A DNA stretch of 64,000 nt, from assembly GCA_964532225.1 (NCBI GenBank), contig CAZHHM010000002.1, forward strand, positions 1-64,000, written 5' to 3'. The notes beneath the pieces were generated by a model that saw only the letters and a program-made list of their open reading frames with translations, made no database searches and had not been told where the DNA came from. Shown piece after piece: positions 39,272 to 48,078 of the stretch (the first letter of the stretch is position 1; every line of letters starts with the position of its first letter). The translations under genes were made by a program, and so were the position numbers. Source of the stretch: CAZHHM01 sp964532225 (GTDB taxonomy: Bacteria; Margulisbacteria; WOR-1; JAKLHX01).

Positions 39272-40339
39272 TCACACCCCTCCGTCAATTATCCTCGGGG
39301 TACCGCTCAGGTCATAAGAGAAGCCTATCGATATAAAATGAGCGCTGTTATCCGGCACCTCGGCGAACCTGTGATAGGCATAGTCAAACGAGAACGACTG
39401 CAGTTTTATGCCAACGCCGGCAGTGATATCGTTCTGCGCGGGACCGGCGGCAGAGTATCTCTGATCAAGGCCCAGCCTCAGGCTTATTGTTTCGGCAAAG
39501 ACCCATTCAATCCCCGAATGCATCAGAGACGGCCTGGAAGGCTGAGATACTGGCCTTTCGATATCGGTCATGAAAAAGACCTCATTGCTGCCGAACGATC
39601 TGAGACCGCCTTCGCCGATCAGCTTGTAGGAGAAACCCGCTTTGAAAGCTGACGGGATATCCTCATCCCTGTTGTTCTTCTTCCAGGTGAACTTGCCGCC
39701 CATGCTCATAGGCAGCAGGTTTGTGATAAAGACACCTGCTTTGAACGCCTTGTTAGGAACAAGCACTGCGCCTACGTCGAGGTCCATTCCGGAACCGCTT
39801 GACCCCTCCATTGAGCCGGAGCCCACGGAGAAACCCTGTGTAAAGTATTTTACGGTCATACCTACGCTGACCGCCTTAAGGTCATGCTTGCCGGTAATTG
39901 AGCCGAGAGTGTTGGCAAGTGAGAACATATATACGTTCGACCCGTAATCAGTCACTCCGTACACCTCAGGACGCGGGACCGTACCCCCCGTATCCCACCG
40001 CGTGAGGGGTATCCCGGAGACCGATGTCGCAACGATACCGACCCCTGCGTAGCCTATCGGGACAGGAGATGCGAAACCAAGAACGGTATAGCCGACATCG
40101 CCGAGCAAAGTTGTGCGCATCGAAGTGAAGCTAGGGTCCTTGACGTTCACAAGACCCGCCGGGTTCAGGAAAAGCGAGGAAACATCATCGGCTTGCGCGG
40201 TGAACGCTCTGCCTAGAGCTTTTGACCTGGCCCCCACCCCTATCGCGGACGGATCTGCCATATAGGAGGCGGAACATGCACCTGCAAGAACGGCAAGAAC
40301 GGCCAGAACAAGGGAATATTTAAGCTTTGGGGCTCTCAT
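39272..40339 (-). CDS. PorV/PorQ-like outer membrane protein
   Basis: A 355-aa exported beta-barrel protein. N-terminal signal peptide KLKYSLVLAVLAVLAGACSA, possibly a lipobox (LAGAC). The mature start AIGVGARSKALGRAFTAQAD-DVSSLFLNPAGL is the hallmark of FadL/PorV-type barrels (ALGxAxxAxADDxSAxxxNPAGL). The many Gly/aromatic strands and FISIGFSYDL near the C-terminus fit a barrel. PorV is the shuttle subunit of type IX secretion; three proteins elsewhere in the window carry FlgD-like tails that such a system could recognise. The -10 box is 9 nt from the ATG with TTGACT 17 nt before it. Confidence 0.85.
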   Translation of the reverse strand: MRAPKLKYSLVLAVLAVLAGACSASYMADPSAIGVGARSKALGRAFTAQADDVSSLFLNPAGLVNVKDPSFTSMRTTLLGDVGYTVLGFASPVPIGYAGVGIVATSVSGIPLTRWDTGGTVPRPEVYGVTDYGSNVYMFSLANTLGSITGKHDLKAVSVGMTVKYFTQGFSVGSGSMEGSSGSGMDLDVGAVLVPNKAFKAGVFITNLLPMSMGGKFTWKKNNRDEDIPSAFKAGFSYKLIGEGGLRSFGSNEVFFMTDIERPVSQPSRPSLMHSGIEWVFAETISLRLGLDQRYSAAGPAQNDITAGVGIKLQSFSFDYAYHRFAEVPDNSAHFISIGFSYDLSGTPRIIDGGV

Positions 40340-40348
40340 TTTTATTTT

Positions 40349-40377
40349 ATTCTAAACGTTACTTTGTATAGAGTCAA
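40349..40377 (-). promoter_or_regulatory. Promoter of the PorV-like gene
   Basis: TTGACT (40372-40377), 17-nt spacer, TAGAAT (40349-40354) on the minus strand; 9 nt from -10 to ATG and no ribosome site. Confidence 0.75.
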
Positions 40378-40428
40378 GAAAATATACTAATTCATGCAAC
40401 TTTTCCCCGCAGTTCCCGATAGATATAT

Positions 40429-43191
40429 ATGGCGACGCCTTCCTCAAGAATGCCGAAGGTAGTAACGGATATTGCCAAGAACCTGAAAAGGTCTTTCGGC
40501 GAGTCCGCACTGCGCACTCTTGTGCCTGCATACCAGATAAGGCCGCAGGTGCCTAACCTTGACCTCAGGGTAGCTATGACCGCATCAAGGTGGGGGCTGT
40601 CCGAAGCCGGGGTCACAGCGGCCCTGAACCTGAGCACACCAAGGGACCTTCTGCCTGCTCTTGGAGAAGAGTTCAGCGTGATGAAACGGGTCCTGTATGC
40701 CTATGATGATATTAACAACCGCTTCCCGACCTTCTCGCTGCAGCCCAGCGAACATGTGATCAACAATCACACAAGGATCCTCCTGGCGGATGAGGTACTT
40801 AACACCAAGTACCAGCCTGAAGTGCTGATGACCTCCCATCTTCTGAGGTCGGCATACCTTCACGAAAAGCTCAAGACCGAGCTCTCTGAGCATTTCCTTG
40901 ACCCCAAGGATATACAGGTGCTCGCACAGATGAGCCAATCCACAGCCCTCTTACTGCAAGGTCTCAACATGGAGAAACAGGCAAATGAGGTCACAGACCT
41001 TTCGCTCAGCGCCATAGCGCCGGAGCAGTACGATGCATACAGCAGAGTACTTTACGCGCAAGCCTCAAGGGAACAGCTGCTAGAAACGATGAACTTCGCC
41101 AAGAATAAGTTCTCCTCTCTTTTCAGGAACAGGCTCCTTGGCAGCCTTGAGCAGTACGGGGTCCTGGGAACAGCGGAAATAAAACCCGATCTGCCCGGCA
41201 TGAAGACCACGCTTGCAAAGGTAGGCCCCGAAAGGACGAAGGCCATTATTGATGAAAGTCTTACTGCCTTTAAAGCCCTGATGCCTGACATGCTATTTGA
41301 GGTGCAATCAAGGATAAAATCCGTCTCAAGTACCGGCATAAAGCTAGGGAACAAGGGCGGGGACGACTCAAAGATCCATGACAAGGTCGCCTTGAGGCTG
41401 ATACTCGGGACCGAGCTCCAGCCTGACAATATATCCGACTATAAAGACATCGTTAAGGAGGGCGATCCGGAAGCCGTGCTTAGGGCGCATATCTCATATA
41501 ACCTTAACTTAAAGCTGCTTCTCGCCGCCAACTACGTCCTTACCGACATGACCAACGATTTCGGCTGGGCAGAAGACAACTTTAGGATCAGGAATTACGT
41601 GAACGAGCCCAGAAAGAACGGTTATCAGAGCTATCAGAGGACCTTTAGAACGGCTCATGGCCTGTCAGTTGAATTCCAGCTAAGGACATACGGGATGCAC
41701 CGCTTCGCCGAGCTCGGAGGCGGCAGCCACAGGGCATATAAGGCCGGCGAAACAGGCGCCGCAAGGGACATGAGAGGCGTTGACCTGGTCTCAATGTACG
41801 GCCAACTGAGGACCGAAGAAAAAGGCTCCTTTTTCGGCTACGTCCTTGATGAAGGAAGCGCCCTTACCGGTCCGGTCAAGCTCAGCCTTGCAGGGAACAA
41901 GAGGCCGAAGGCCTTTGAACTGGCTCTTGCAGCGACCCCCGAGATACAAGGTATTGCAAGCATGTTCACACTTGACCCTTTGACAGGCGCAAAAAAGAAC
42001 ATCAATCCTCAATCCGAGGTCCAGCCCGGCGCCATCTTAGGCATAAGTTCTCATAGGATATGGAACATCAACGATCTAAGATCATTATCAGGCACCGCGG
42101 CAAGCAAAGAAGCAAAAAGACTGTTGAACGCCGGCATATACGAACTGGAGTTCGAGAGCGCAGAAAGACAGAGACGTGATATCGAGACAGGAAAGTCCTT
42201 TGTCGATGACATGCTTATTGAAGTCCAGGCGGGAAGGTCCTCCGAAAAGGACAGAAAGGACCCCGGTATCGAAAGGGGCACAGTGGTCAACGAGCAGTCG
42301 CTTATCAGGAACCTGAACGCTTCAGCCTCAGCCCTTAAGGCAGCTTCTATGGACGAGCTCTACACTTTGACGGCGGCCAACGATGAGATGCTCTCCTCTC
42401 TGCCTTCATTGCTCGGCATGTCTTCCGCGACATATTTTATTGACAGAGCGAACTCATTCGTTAAGATCGCCCTTCCGAGCGGGTCCTTTCTTTTCAAGGC
42501 GTTGTTCGATGCGATCGCTTCAAGAAAAGTGGTATTGAACAAGGTCTCGGTAAAGACAGTCGGAAAGAACTCGGTAATTGAGCTTCGGAGCCAGGACCTG
42601 ATGTCCTGTATAGACAGCATACTGTCTTCTCTGGGCACTATGTCGCCACCGGAGAACCTTTTTGATATGCCGCTGAAGGAAAAGACCTTATCCCTGCAGA
42701 TACGCAGGGCAAGGGAAGGCGCTGTCAGGATCACTCTGCCCGATGAAAAGAACAGCAGGTTAGTATCCGACTTTAAACATGAACTTTCAAAACTCAAGAG
42801 ACTGGGATTCTACGACCTGCAGACGACAGGCATCGGCGCTTTCACCATACTTGAGGTCTCGGGTGAAGGGATCACCGGCGACAAACTTAGGCCTCTTTTA
42901 AGAACAGTCCTTGATAAAAAATATCCCGGATCCGTCCCTCCTGAAATATCCAACGCCGCTCAGATCGAAGAGCTCCCTGCCGCTTCATCAGGCATCCCGG
43001 GACAGGTGATATCAATTCTTCTGGACAGCGGGATATCGATCTCCGGCTACAGCATCGAGACCGATTCCAGGAGCGGGAAAAGGAGCATCATTTCCGAACT
43101 AAGGCTTCCGGATAATTTTGACAACCGCAACATGCAGAAGTTACAGCAGAAGCTTGGGAGCATCAAAGGGGTGATGAAGCTGGACTTCTGA
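40429..43191 (+). CDS. Divergent RelA/SpoT homologue (RSH)
   Basis: A 920-aa protein with the order of a full-length (p)ppGpp synthetase/hydrolase but strongly diverged. Residues 1-180 are helical and occupy the HD hydrolase position but lack the HD dyad. DLSLSAIAPEQYDAYSRVL (190-208) matches the RSH linker (ELEDLSFxYLxPExY). The synthetase region follows: RIKSVSSTGIK (295-305), KVALRLI, NYVNEPRKNGYQSYQRT (389-405), VEFQLRT (414-420), MHRFAELG. In YQSLHT the His is Gln. A TGS-like segment lies near 465-530 and an ACT-like domain (GQVISILLDSGISISGYSI) at the C-terminus. So hydrolase activity is probably absent; synthetase activity is open. Confidence 0.78.
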   Translation: MATPSSRMPKVVTDIAKNLKRSFGESALRTLVPAYQIRPQVPNLDLRVAMTASRWGLSEAGVTAALNLSTPRDLLPALGEEFSVMKRVLYAYDDINNRFPTFSLQPSEHVINNHTRILLADEVLNTKYQPEVLMTSHLLRSAYLHEKLKTELSEHFLDPKDIQVLAQMSQSTALLLQGLNMEKQANEVTDLSLSAIAPEQYDAYSRVLYAQASREQLLETMNFAKNKFSSLFRNRLLGSLEQYGVLGTAEIKPDLPGMKTTLAKVGPERTKAIIDESLTAFKALMPDMLFEVQSRIKSVSSTGIKLGNKGGDDSKIHDKVALRLILGTELQPDNISDYKDIVKEGDPEAVLRAHISYNLNLKLLLAANYVLTDMTNDFGWAEDNFRIRNYVNEPRKNGYQSYQRTFRTAHGLSVEFQLRTYGMHRFAELGGGSHRAYKAGETGAARDMRGVDLVSMYGQLRTEEKGSFFGYVLDEGSALTGPVKLSLAGNKRPKAFELALAATPEIQGIASMFTLDPLTGAKKNINPQSEVQPGAILGISSHRIWNINDLRSLSGTAASKEAKRLLNAGIYELEFESAERQRRDIETGKSFVDDMLIEVQAGRSSEKDRKDPGIERGTVVNEQSLIRNLNASASALKAASMDELYTLTAANDEMLSSLPSLLGMSSATYFIDRANSFVKIALPSGSFLFKALFDAIASRKVVLNKVSVKTVGKNSVIELRSQDLMSCIDSILSSLGTMSPPENLFDMPLKEKTLSLQIRRAREGAVRITLPDEKNSRLVSDFKHELSKLKRLGFYDLQTTGIGAFTILEVSGEGITGDKLRPLLRTVLDKKYPGSVPPEISNAAQIEELPAASSGIPGQVISILLDSGISISGYSIETDSRSGKRSIISELRLPDNFDNRNMQKLQQKLGSIKGVMKLDF

Positions 43192-43204
43192 TAGTTTTAT
43201 ACGC

Positions 43205-43231
43205 TCCCGGCGGTTTTAGCCCGGGATTTTC
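43205..43231 (+). terminator. Short intrinsic terminator after the RSH gene
   Basis: TCCCGG, 11-nt loop, CCGGGA, then TTTTC; 14 nt after the stop codon and just before the lepA promoter. Only 6 bp of stem, so moderate strength. Confidence 0.6.
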
Positions 43232-43233
43232 TA

Positions 43234-43239
43234 TATAAT
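43234..43239 (+). promoter_or_regulatory. -10 box of lepA
   Basis: TATAAT ending 6 nt before the ATG at 43246; no ribosome site and no -35 box, so a leaderless start is predicted. Confidence 0.65.
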
Positions 43240-43245
43240 GTACCT

Positions 43246-45024
43246 ATGACCCAAAATATCAGGAACTTCTCGATAATCGCCCATATTGACCACGGCAAAT
43301 CCACCCTTGCCGACAGACTGCTTGAGGTCACGGGCACGATCGATAAACGCCAGATGAAGGAGCAGGTGCTCGACTCGATGGACCTTGAGAGGGAGAGAGG
43401 CGTCACCATTAAGGCAAAAGCGGTCAGGATAGACCATAACGGGTACGTCCTCAACCTTATCGACACTCCCGGCCATGTGGACTTCGGTTATGAGGTCTCA
43501 AGGGCGCTTGCCGCATGCGAAGGAGTACTGCTCGTCGTGGACGCAGCACAGGGCATAGAAGCCCAGACCCTTGCCAACGCGTATCTGGCCAGTTCGGCAG
43601 GTCTTAAGATAATCCCCGTACTTAACAAGATCGATCTTCCCAGCGCCGACCCGAAGATGGTGGTGCAGGAGCTGAACCATGTCTTCGGTATGGAGGAGAA
43701 TGAGGTCATACTTGCAAGCGCCAAGAGCGGTATAGGCATCGAGGATATCATAAAAGCTGTCATAGACCGCATCCCCGCCCCTTCGGGAGAGGCGGGCGCA
43801 CCTCTTCAAGCCCTCATCTTTGATTCGCACTACGATCCCTACAAAGGCGTCGTTGTATACACCAGGGTCTTTAACGGGGTCATCAGGCCAAAAGAAAAGA
43901 TACGGATGATGGAAACCGGCGCAGAGTTCGAGGTGCAGGAAGTAGGAGTCTTCAAACCCGGGTTCACTCCTAAAGACAGCCTGTCCGCCGGAGAGGTCGG
44001 ATATATCGTCGCGAATATCAAGGACATCAGGGAGGCGCATGTCGGGGACACCATTACGCATGAAAAGTCTCCCGCATCAACTTCTCTTCCGGGATACAAG
44101 AAGGCGAAACCCATGGTGTTCGCAGGGCTCTTCCCCACCGTAGGAGAGGACTATGTCACCCTCAAGGATGCTCTTGAAAAGCTCACCCTTAACGACGCGT
44201 CACTATTCTACGAGCCCGAGAACTCGACCGCTCTTGGATTTGGGTTCAGGTGCGGGTTCCTCGGCATGCTGCATTTTGAGATCATACAGGAAAGGCTCGA
44301 AAGGGAATACAACCTGTCCTTGATAGCAACTGCACCGAACGTCGTTTACAAGGTAAATCTGCACAACAAGAAGAGCCTGCTGATAGACAACCCGGCGGAC
44401 ATGCCCGATCCCGGCACGATAGCCTCTATCGAGGAGCCTTTTTACAAAGTGACCATACTCTGCCCGGACAAATATGTCGGGAACATAATGACGCTCTCTT
44501 CCGAGAAAAGAGGGACGTTCAAGAATATGGAGTACATCGACACCACCCATGTGATGCTCACCTACGAATTCCCTCTTGCGGAAATAATCATAGAGTTCTA
44601 TGATACTCTCAAATCGGTGACCCAGGGATACGCGTCAATGGATTACGAGCTCATCGGCTACAGGGGATCGGATGTGGTCAAGATGAACATACTGGTCAAC
44701 GACGAGGAGGTCGACGCGCTCTCTGTTATCGTCCCGCGCGAGAACGCATATTATCAGGGTCGTAAGCTCGTTGAAAAGCTCAGGTCGGTGATACCAAGGC
44801 AGATGTTCGAGGTCCCCATCCAGGCGGCCATAGGCAGCAAGATAATAGCCAGGGAGACAGTAAAGGCGATGCGCAAGGACGTCATCTCCAAGTGCTACGG
44901 AGGCGACGTTACCCGAAAGAGGAAACTGCTTGAAAAGCAGAAAGAGGGGAAAAAGAGGATGAAGAGGGTCGGCAGGGTCGACATCCCCCAGGAGGCTTTC
45001 CTTGCGGTGCTCAAGATAAAGTGA
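43246..45024 (+). CDS. lepA: Elongation factor 4
   Basis: LepA is a ribosome-bound GTPase that can back-translocate the ribosome or help its assembly. The 592-aa length is usual. G-motifs: AHIDHGKSTLADRLL (G1), ERERGVTIKAKA (G2), DTPGHVDF (G3), NKIDLP (G4). The LepA-specific C-terminal domain is present (SKCYGGDVTRKRKLLEKQKEGKKRMK in pieces). It heads the stretch lepA, small membrane gene, hemW, then hrcA-grpE-dnaK, an order found in many bacteria. Confidence 0.98.
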   Translation: MTQNIRNFSIIAHIDHGKSTLADRLLEVTGTIDKRQMKEQVLDSMDLERERGVTIKAKAVRIDHNGYVLNLIDTPGHVDFGYEVSRALAACEGVLLVVDAAQGIEAQTLANAYLASSAGLKIIPVLNKIDLPSADPKMVVQELNHVFGMEENEVILASAKSGIGIEDIIKAVIDRIPAPSGEAGAPLQALIFDSHYDPYKGVVVYTRVFNGVIRPKEKIRMMETGAEFEVQEVGVFKPGFTPKDSLSAGEVGYIVANIKDIREAHVGDTITHEKSPASTSLPGYKKAKPMVFAGLFPTVGEDYVTLKDALEKLTLNDASLFYEPENSTALGFGFRCGFLGMLHFEIIQERLEREYNLSLIATAPNVVYKVNLHNKKSLLIDNPADMPDPGTIASIEEPFYKVTILCPDKYVGNIMTLSSEKRGTFKNMEYIDTTHVMLTYEFPLAEIIIEFYDTLKSVTQGYASMDYELIGYRGSDVVKMNILVNDEEVDALSVIVPRENAYYQGRKLVEKLRSVIPRQMFEVPIQAAIGSKIIARETVKAMRKDVISKCYGGDVTRKRKLLEKQKEGKKRMKRVGRVDIPQEAFLAVLKIK

Positions 45025-45072
45025 AATCAGCTGCCGTAAATGCCGATAAATATATGACAGGGGAACAAGGAA

Positions 45073-45354
45073 ATGGAAGACTCCAGTTATTTTAAGAACC
45101 TGGCAAAAAGAGTACTACGGAACGTAGACAGCTTCGAACAGCGCTCTGCCATGGACAAGTACCCTGACCATGAGTTCAAGATGCCGCGGATCGGCGGCAA
45201 CTATCTTGCAGGACTTACGGGCGGAGTGGCAATAGGCATAGTGATATGCATAGCTGCCTACCTGCTTGGGATCCCCTTTTCCGGTACGGCGACAGTGTTC
45301 ATTACTTCGCAGTTCGCCCTTCTCGGGGCATTGATGTCATATCTTAATTCATGA
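45073..45354 (+). CDS. Small membrane protein, 93 aa
   Basis: A 93-aa protein with a charged N-terminal half (FKNLAKRVLRNVDSFEQRSA) and two membrane helices at about 44-65 and 68-90. I do not recognise it. AGGGGAA stands 8 nt before the ATG. Its stop overlaps the hemW start (ATGA), so the two are coupled. Confidence 0.75.
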   Translation: MEDSSYFKNLAKRVLRNVDSFEQRSAMDKYPDHEFKMPRIGGNYLAGLTGGVAIGIVICIAAYLLGIPFSGTATVFITSQFALLGALMSYLNS

Positions 45355-46448
45355 TCCTTCCCGGCCTCTATGTCCATATTCCTTTCTGCGCGAAGAAATG
45401 CGATTATTGCGATTTCCTGTCTTACGCCTCGAACCGCACGACGATCGACACCTATCTAAAAGCGCTCGCTGAAGAAGCCGCCTTCCGCAGGGACGAATTA
45501 AAAGGAATAGGGACCGTATTTGTCGGAGGCGGGACCCCCTCACTGCTGGAACCGGAGCAGATAAGAACTCTTGGACGCGCGATAGGCTGCTTCGATATCG
45601 GAGAGGTAAAAGAGTTCACCGTGGAGGCCAATCCCGGGACTCTGGACGATGATAAGCTTAAGGCCTTCATCGATATAGGGGCGAACAGGTTGAGTCTGGG
45701 GGCGCAATCCTTTATTGACAAAGAATTGGTCTCGATAGGAAGGATACACAGAAAAAATGAAATCTCCGCGGCTTTCAGCATGGCGCGTGCAGCCGGCTTC
45801 CGAAACATCAACCTCGATATCATGTTCGGCCTGCCCGGACAGACATTGAGCAGTTTTCAAGAAAGCCTCAGCTCAGCCGCCGCCCTTGGACCTGAACACA
45901 TAAGCGCCTATTGTCTGGAGCTTGAGCCCGGCACTCCCCTATTCTCGAGGATGCGCTCTCCTGTGCCTGAAGATGGATTAGTGGATATGTACAGGCTGAG
46001 GGACGAATATCTCGCAAGCAACGGATATCTTCAGTATGAAATATCCAATTTTAGCCGTCCCGGGATGGAATGCTCGCATAACATCAACTACTGGAAGAAC
46101 GGGCAGTATCTCGGCATAGGGCTCGGAGCTTCAAGCCATATAGTCAATGAAAGGTACAAGTGCACAAGCGATCCGGCCGCGTACCTGGCAGCCCCGTGCC
46201 TTACCAGGGCAAAAGAACCCGGAAGGTCCACCGAGGACGAGCTGAGCGAGAAGCTCTTCATGGGGCTGAGGATGAACGAAGGTCTGGACCTGGCCGAGAT
46301 CGAAGGTCTTTTCGGCCGAGCTGCCCTGCTTTCGGTACTTGATAAAGCCGCCTACGTCCCTGACCTGTTCACTTCGGCCGGCGGCAGGCTAAGTCTGACC
46401 CAAAAAGGGATGCTGCTGTCCAATACCGCCGTCTCCGCTCTCCTTTAA
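45351..46448 (+). CDS. hemW: Radical SAM heme chaperone HemW
   Basis: HemW is a radical SAM protein that binds heme and helps insert it into respiratory proteins; older annotations call it oxygen-independent coproporphyrinogen oxidase. The 365-aa protein has LYVHIPFCAKKCDYCDF (about 5-21, CxxxCxxC), GGGTPSLL, and the HemW C-terminal domain with HNINYWKNGQYLGIGLGASS. It lacks the extra N-terminal part of HemN. Position next to hrcA-grpE-dnaK is conserved in many phyla. Confidence 0.93.
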   Translation: MILPGLYVHIPFCAKKCDYCDFLSYASNRTTIDTYLKALAEEAAFRRDELKGIGTVFVGGGTPSLLEPEQIRTLGRAIGCFDIGEVKEFTVEANPGTLDDDKLKAFIDIGANRLSLGAQSFIDKELVSIGRIHRKNEISAAFSMARAAGFRNINLDIMFGLPGQTLSSFQESLSSAAALGPEHISAYCLELEPGTPLFSRMRSPVPEDGLVDMYRLRDEYLASNGYLQYEISNFSRPGMECSHNINYWKNGQYLGIGLGASSHIVNERYKCTSDPAAYLAAPCLTRAKEPGRSTEDELSEKLFMGLRMNEGLDLAEIEGLFGRAALLSVLDKAAYVPDLFTSAGGRLSLTQKGMLLSNTAVSALL

Positions 46449-46492
46449 GCATCATTTACAATCTTCCGGACACCTGATAAAATCTCATGATC

Positions 46493-47302
46493 ATGTGGAT
46501 GCCGATAAGCTATGAGTTCACCGAGGACGAATTCACCGGCGAAGTCGCCGTTGAGGCCGTCTGCAAAGAGCTTGAAGAAGCCGATGCCGGCTTCCACTTC
46601 GGAGGGGACCATTCTCTCGAAAAACTCAACAATATCCTGTCGCAGCCGGACTTTTATGAAAGATGGCACTCAAAAGGCAAGGACCTTAGCGCGGTAAAGG
46701 AGATAGACGCTCTGATTAAGAAGACCGGACATCTGAGGAACAAGCCTTTCGCAGAACTCTCCACGGCCGAGGCCCAGGAAATTAAGCATCTGAACAGGCT
46801 GGTCATCGAGCATGTCCTGCCTAAAGCCTGCCCGCCTATACGGAAAAGATTCCCGTGGCTATATAAAGCATTACGAGCTGCAGTCCTATGCATCAATAAT
46901 CCTCTATGCCTCATCCCCCTATTTGTCTTTACCGTGATCGCCCTGTACGCCCCATACCATTACTCGAAGATGACATCGATGGAAAAAGAGGCGATTGCCT
47001 TCAATTACCGGCTTTTGAAGAAAAAGGCCACGAATTACAAGCTGTTCGAGTCGTATGTAATTGGGATACTGAGATATGGTATAGATTCATATAAAAGAGG
47101 GACAGGCCAGTATCCAGCTGAACTAGATGCCGCATCTATCGGCAAGGCGACCGTCAACAACCCTCTTTTCACCAAGATACTTAACACTCCGATCACTGAG
47201 GATTGGGAAAAGACAGGGGACCTTACTTACAGGAGCCCTGCGGACATTGATTACCGTTACGACCCTGATTCCGGAAAGCTTGACACCCTATCACCCCGTT
47301 GA
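46493..47302 (+). CDS. Membrane protein with pseudopilin-like C-terminal domain
   Basis: A 269-aa protein without a named family. The N-terminal 130 residues are soluble and charged, one membrane helix spans about 135-158 (NNPLCLIPLFVFTVIALY), and the C-terminal part shows GILRYGIDSYKRGTGQYPAEL ... YRYDPDSGKLD, the pattern of the type II secretion major pseudopilin (Y....G.YP, then Y.YDP.SG). So a pilin-type head seems mounted on a different N-terminus. Three ATGs compete for the start; I use 46493, 9 nt from TGATAAAAT. The hrcA -35 box lies within its last codons. Confidence 0.65.
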   Translation: MWMPISYEFTEDEFTGEVAVEAVCKELEEADAGFHFGGDHSLEKLNNILSQPDFYERWHSKGKDLSAVKEIDALIKKTGHLRNKPFAELSTAEAQEIKHLNRLVIEHVLPKACPPIRKRFPWLYKALRAAVLCINNPLCLIPLFVFTVIALYAPYHYSKMTSMEKEAIAFNYRLLKKKATNYKLFESYVIGILRYGIDSYKRGTGQYPAELDAASIGKATVNNPLFTKILNTPITEDWEKTGDLTYRSPADIDYRYDPDSGKLDTLSPR

Positions 47303-47308
47303 TATAAT
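47280..47308 (+). promoter_or_regulatory. Heat-shock operon promoter
   Basis: TTGACA (47280-47285), exactly 17 nt, TATAAT (47303-47308), with an additional TG-A extension made by the TGA stop of the upstream gene. The best vegetative promoter in the window. Confidence 0.92.
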
Positions 47309-47334
47309 TAGCACTTGAAGGGGTCGAGTGCTAA
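47308..47334. promoter_or_regulatory. CIRCE operator
   Basis: TTAGCACTT, 9-nt spacer, GAGTGCTAA: the classical CIRCE inverted repeat with one mismatch, beginning on the last base of the -10 box and ending 4 nt before the hrcA ATG. HrcA dimer binding here would block the promoter. Confidence 0.95.
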
Positions 47335-47338
47335 CGCC

Positions 47339-48058
47339 ATGCAAGACAGCCTTGATGAAAGAAAAAAGCGCGTCCTCCACATCATTGTAGAGGACTATAT
47401 AGACAGCGCGGAGCCTGTGGCCTCTAAGGCCATAACCAGGAAGCACCATCTTGAGGCAAGCCCCGCCACTATACGCATAGACATGGGCGAGCTCGAGAAA
47501 AAAGGCTACATACTCAAGCCCCACACTTCCGCCGGAAGGGTCCCTTCGGACAAAGGCTACAGGTTCTTTTTGGATAACCTGATGAGGGCCGAGCAGATAA
47601 CCCAAAAAGAGATCGAGGCCGTAAGGGAAAAGCTCACGGGCCTGAGCCATGAAGAGCTTGTGAACGCAGTGACCGACATACTATCGGCCATGAGCGGCAA
47701 CGCTTCTGTGGTGATCTCTTCGGACAAGCACGGGGATTTCCACATAAGCGGGATCTCTAAGCTCATCAGGCAGCCGGAGTTCAACGTGAGCGAAAAGATA
47801 TGCAGGGTAGTTGAGACCCTTGAGGACAGGCCCCTCATATCCGAAGTGCTTGAAGAGTATATCGACGGGAATGACAGCATCAGTTTCAGGATCGGGGAAG
47901 AGAACGACCTCAAGCAGTTCAGGAACTGCTCGGTAGCAGCGGCGGTCTTCAAGGATTCGGGGATCCTTTCGGTGATAGGCCCGACCAGGATGGATTACGG
48001 AAGGGTATCAAAAGTGCTCAGGAGCTTCGCTGATATCCTGGAGGAGTTCGAAATATGA
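47339..48058 (+). CDS. hrcA: Heat-inducible repressor HrcA
   Basis: HrcA binds CIRCE and represses the chaperone operon until heat titrates its GroE partner. The winged-helix N-terminus is clear: LDERKKRVLHIIVEDYIDSA and SKAITRKHHLEASPATIRID, then PHTSAGRVPSDKGYRFFLD. The protein is 239 aa whereas typical HrcA is about 340, so the inserted dimerising domain is shortened. The start is the ATG at 47339 after CIRCE; an upstream in-frame TTG lies inside the operator. It is coupled to grpE. Confidence 0.93.
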   Translation: MQDSLDERKKRVLHIIVEDYIDSAEPVASKAITRKHHLEASPATIRIDMGELEKKGYILKPHTSAGRVPSDKGYRFFLDNLMRAEQITQKEIEAVREKLTGLSHEELVNAVTDILSAMSGNASVVISSDKHGDFHISGISKLIRQPEFNVSEKICRVVETLEDRPLISEVLEEYIDGNDSISFRIGEENDLKQFRNCSVAAAVFKDSGILSVIGPTRMDYGRVSKVLRSFADILEEFEI

Positions 48059-48078
48059 AGATAGTCGGAGGAGAAAAA

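Noticed and set aside
39191..39652. Plus-strand frame of 153 codons
   Set aside because: It starts inside tRNA-Arg and lies antisense to the PorV-like gene; shadow frame.
47315..47338. TTG start for HrcA inside CIRCE
   Set aside because: It would place the operator within the coding sequence and adds residues not seen in the family; ATG at 47339 fits.
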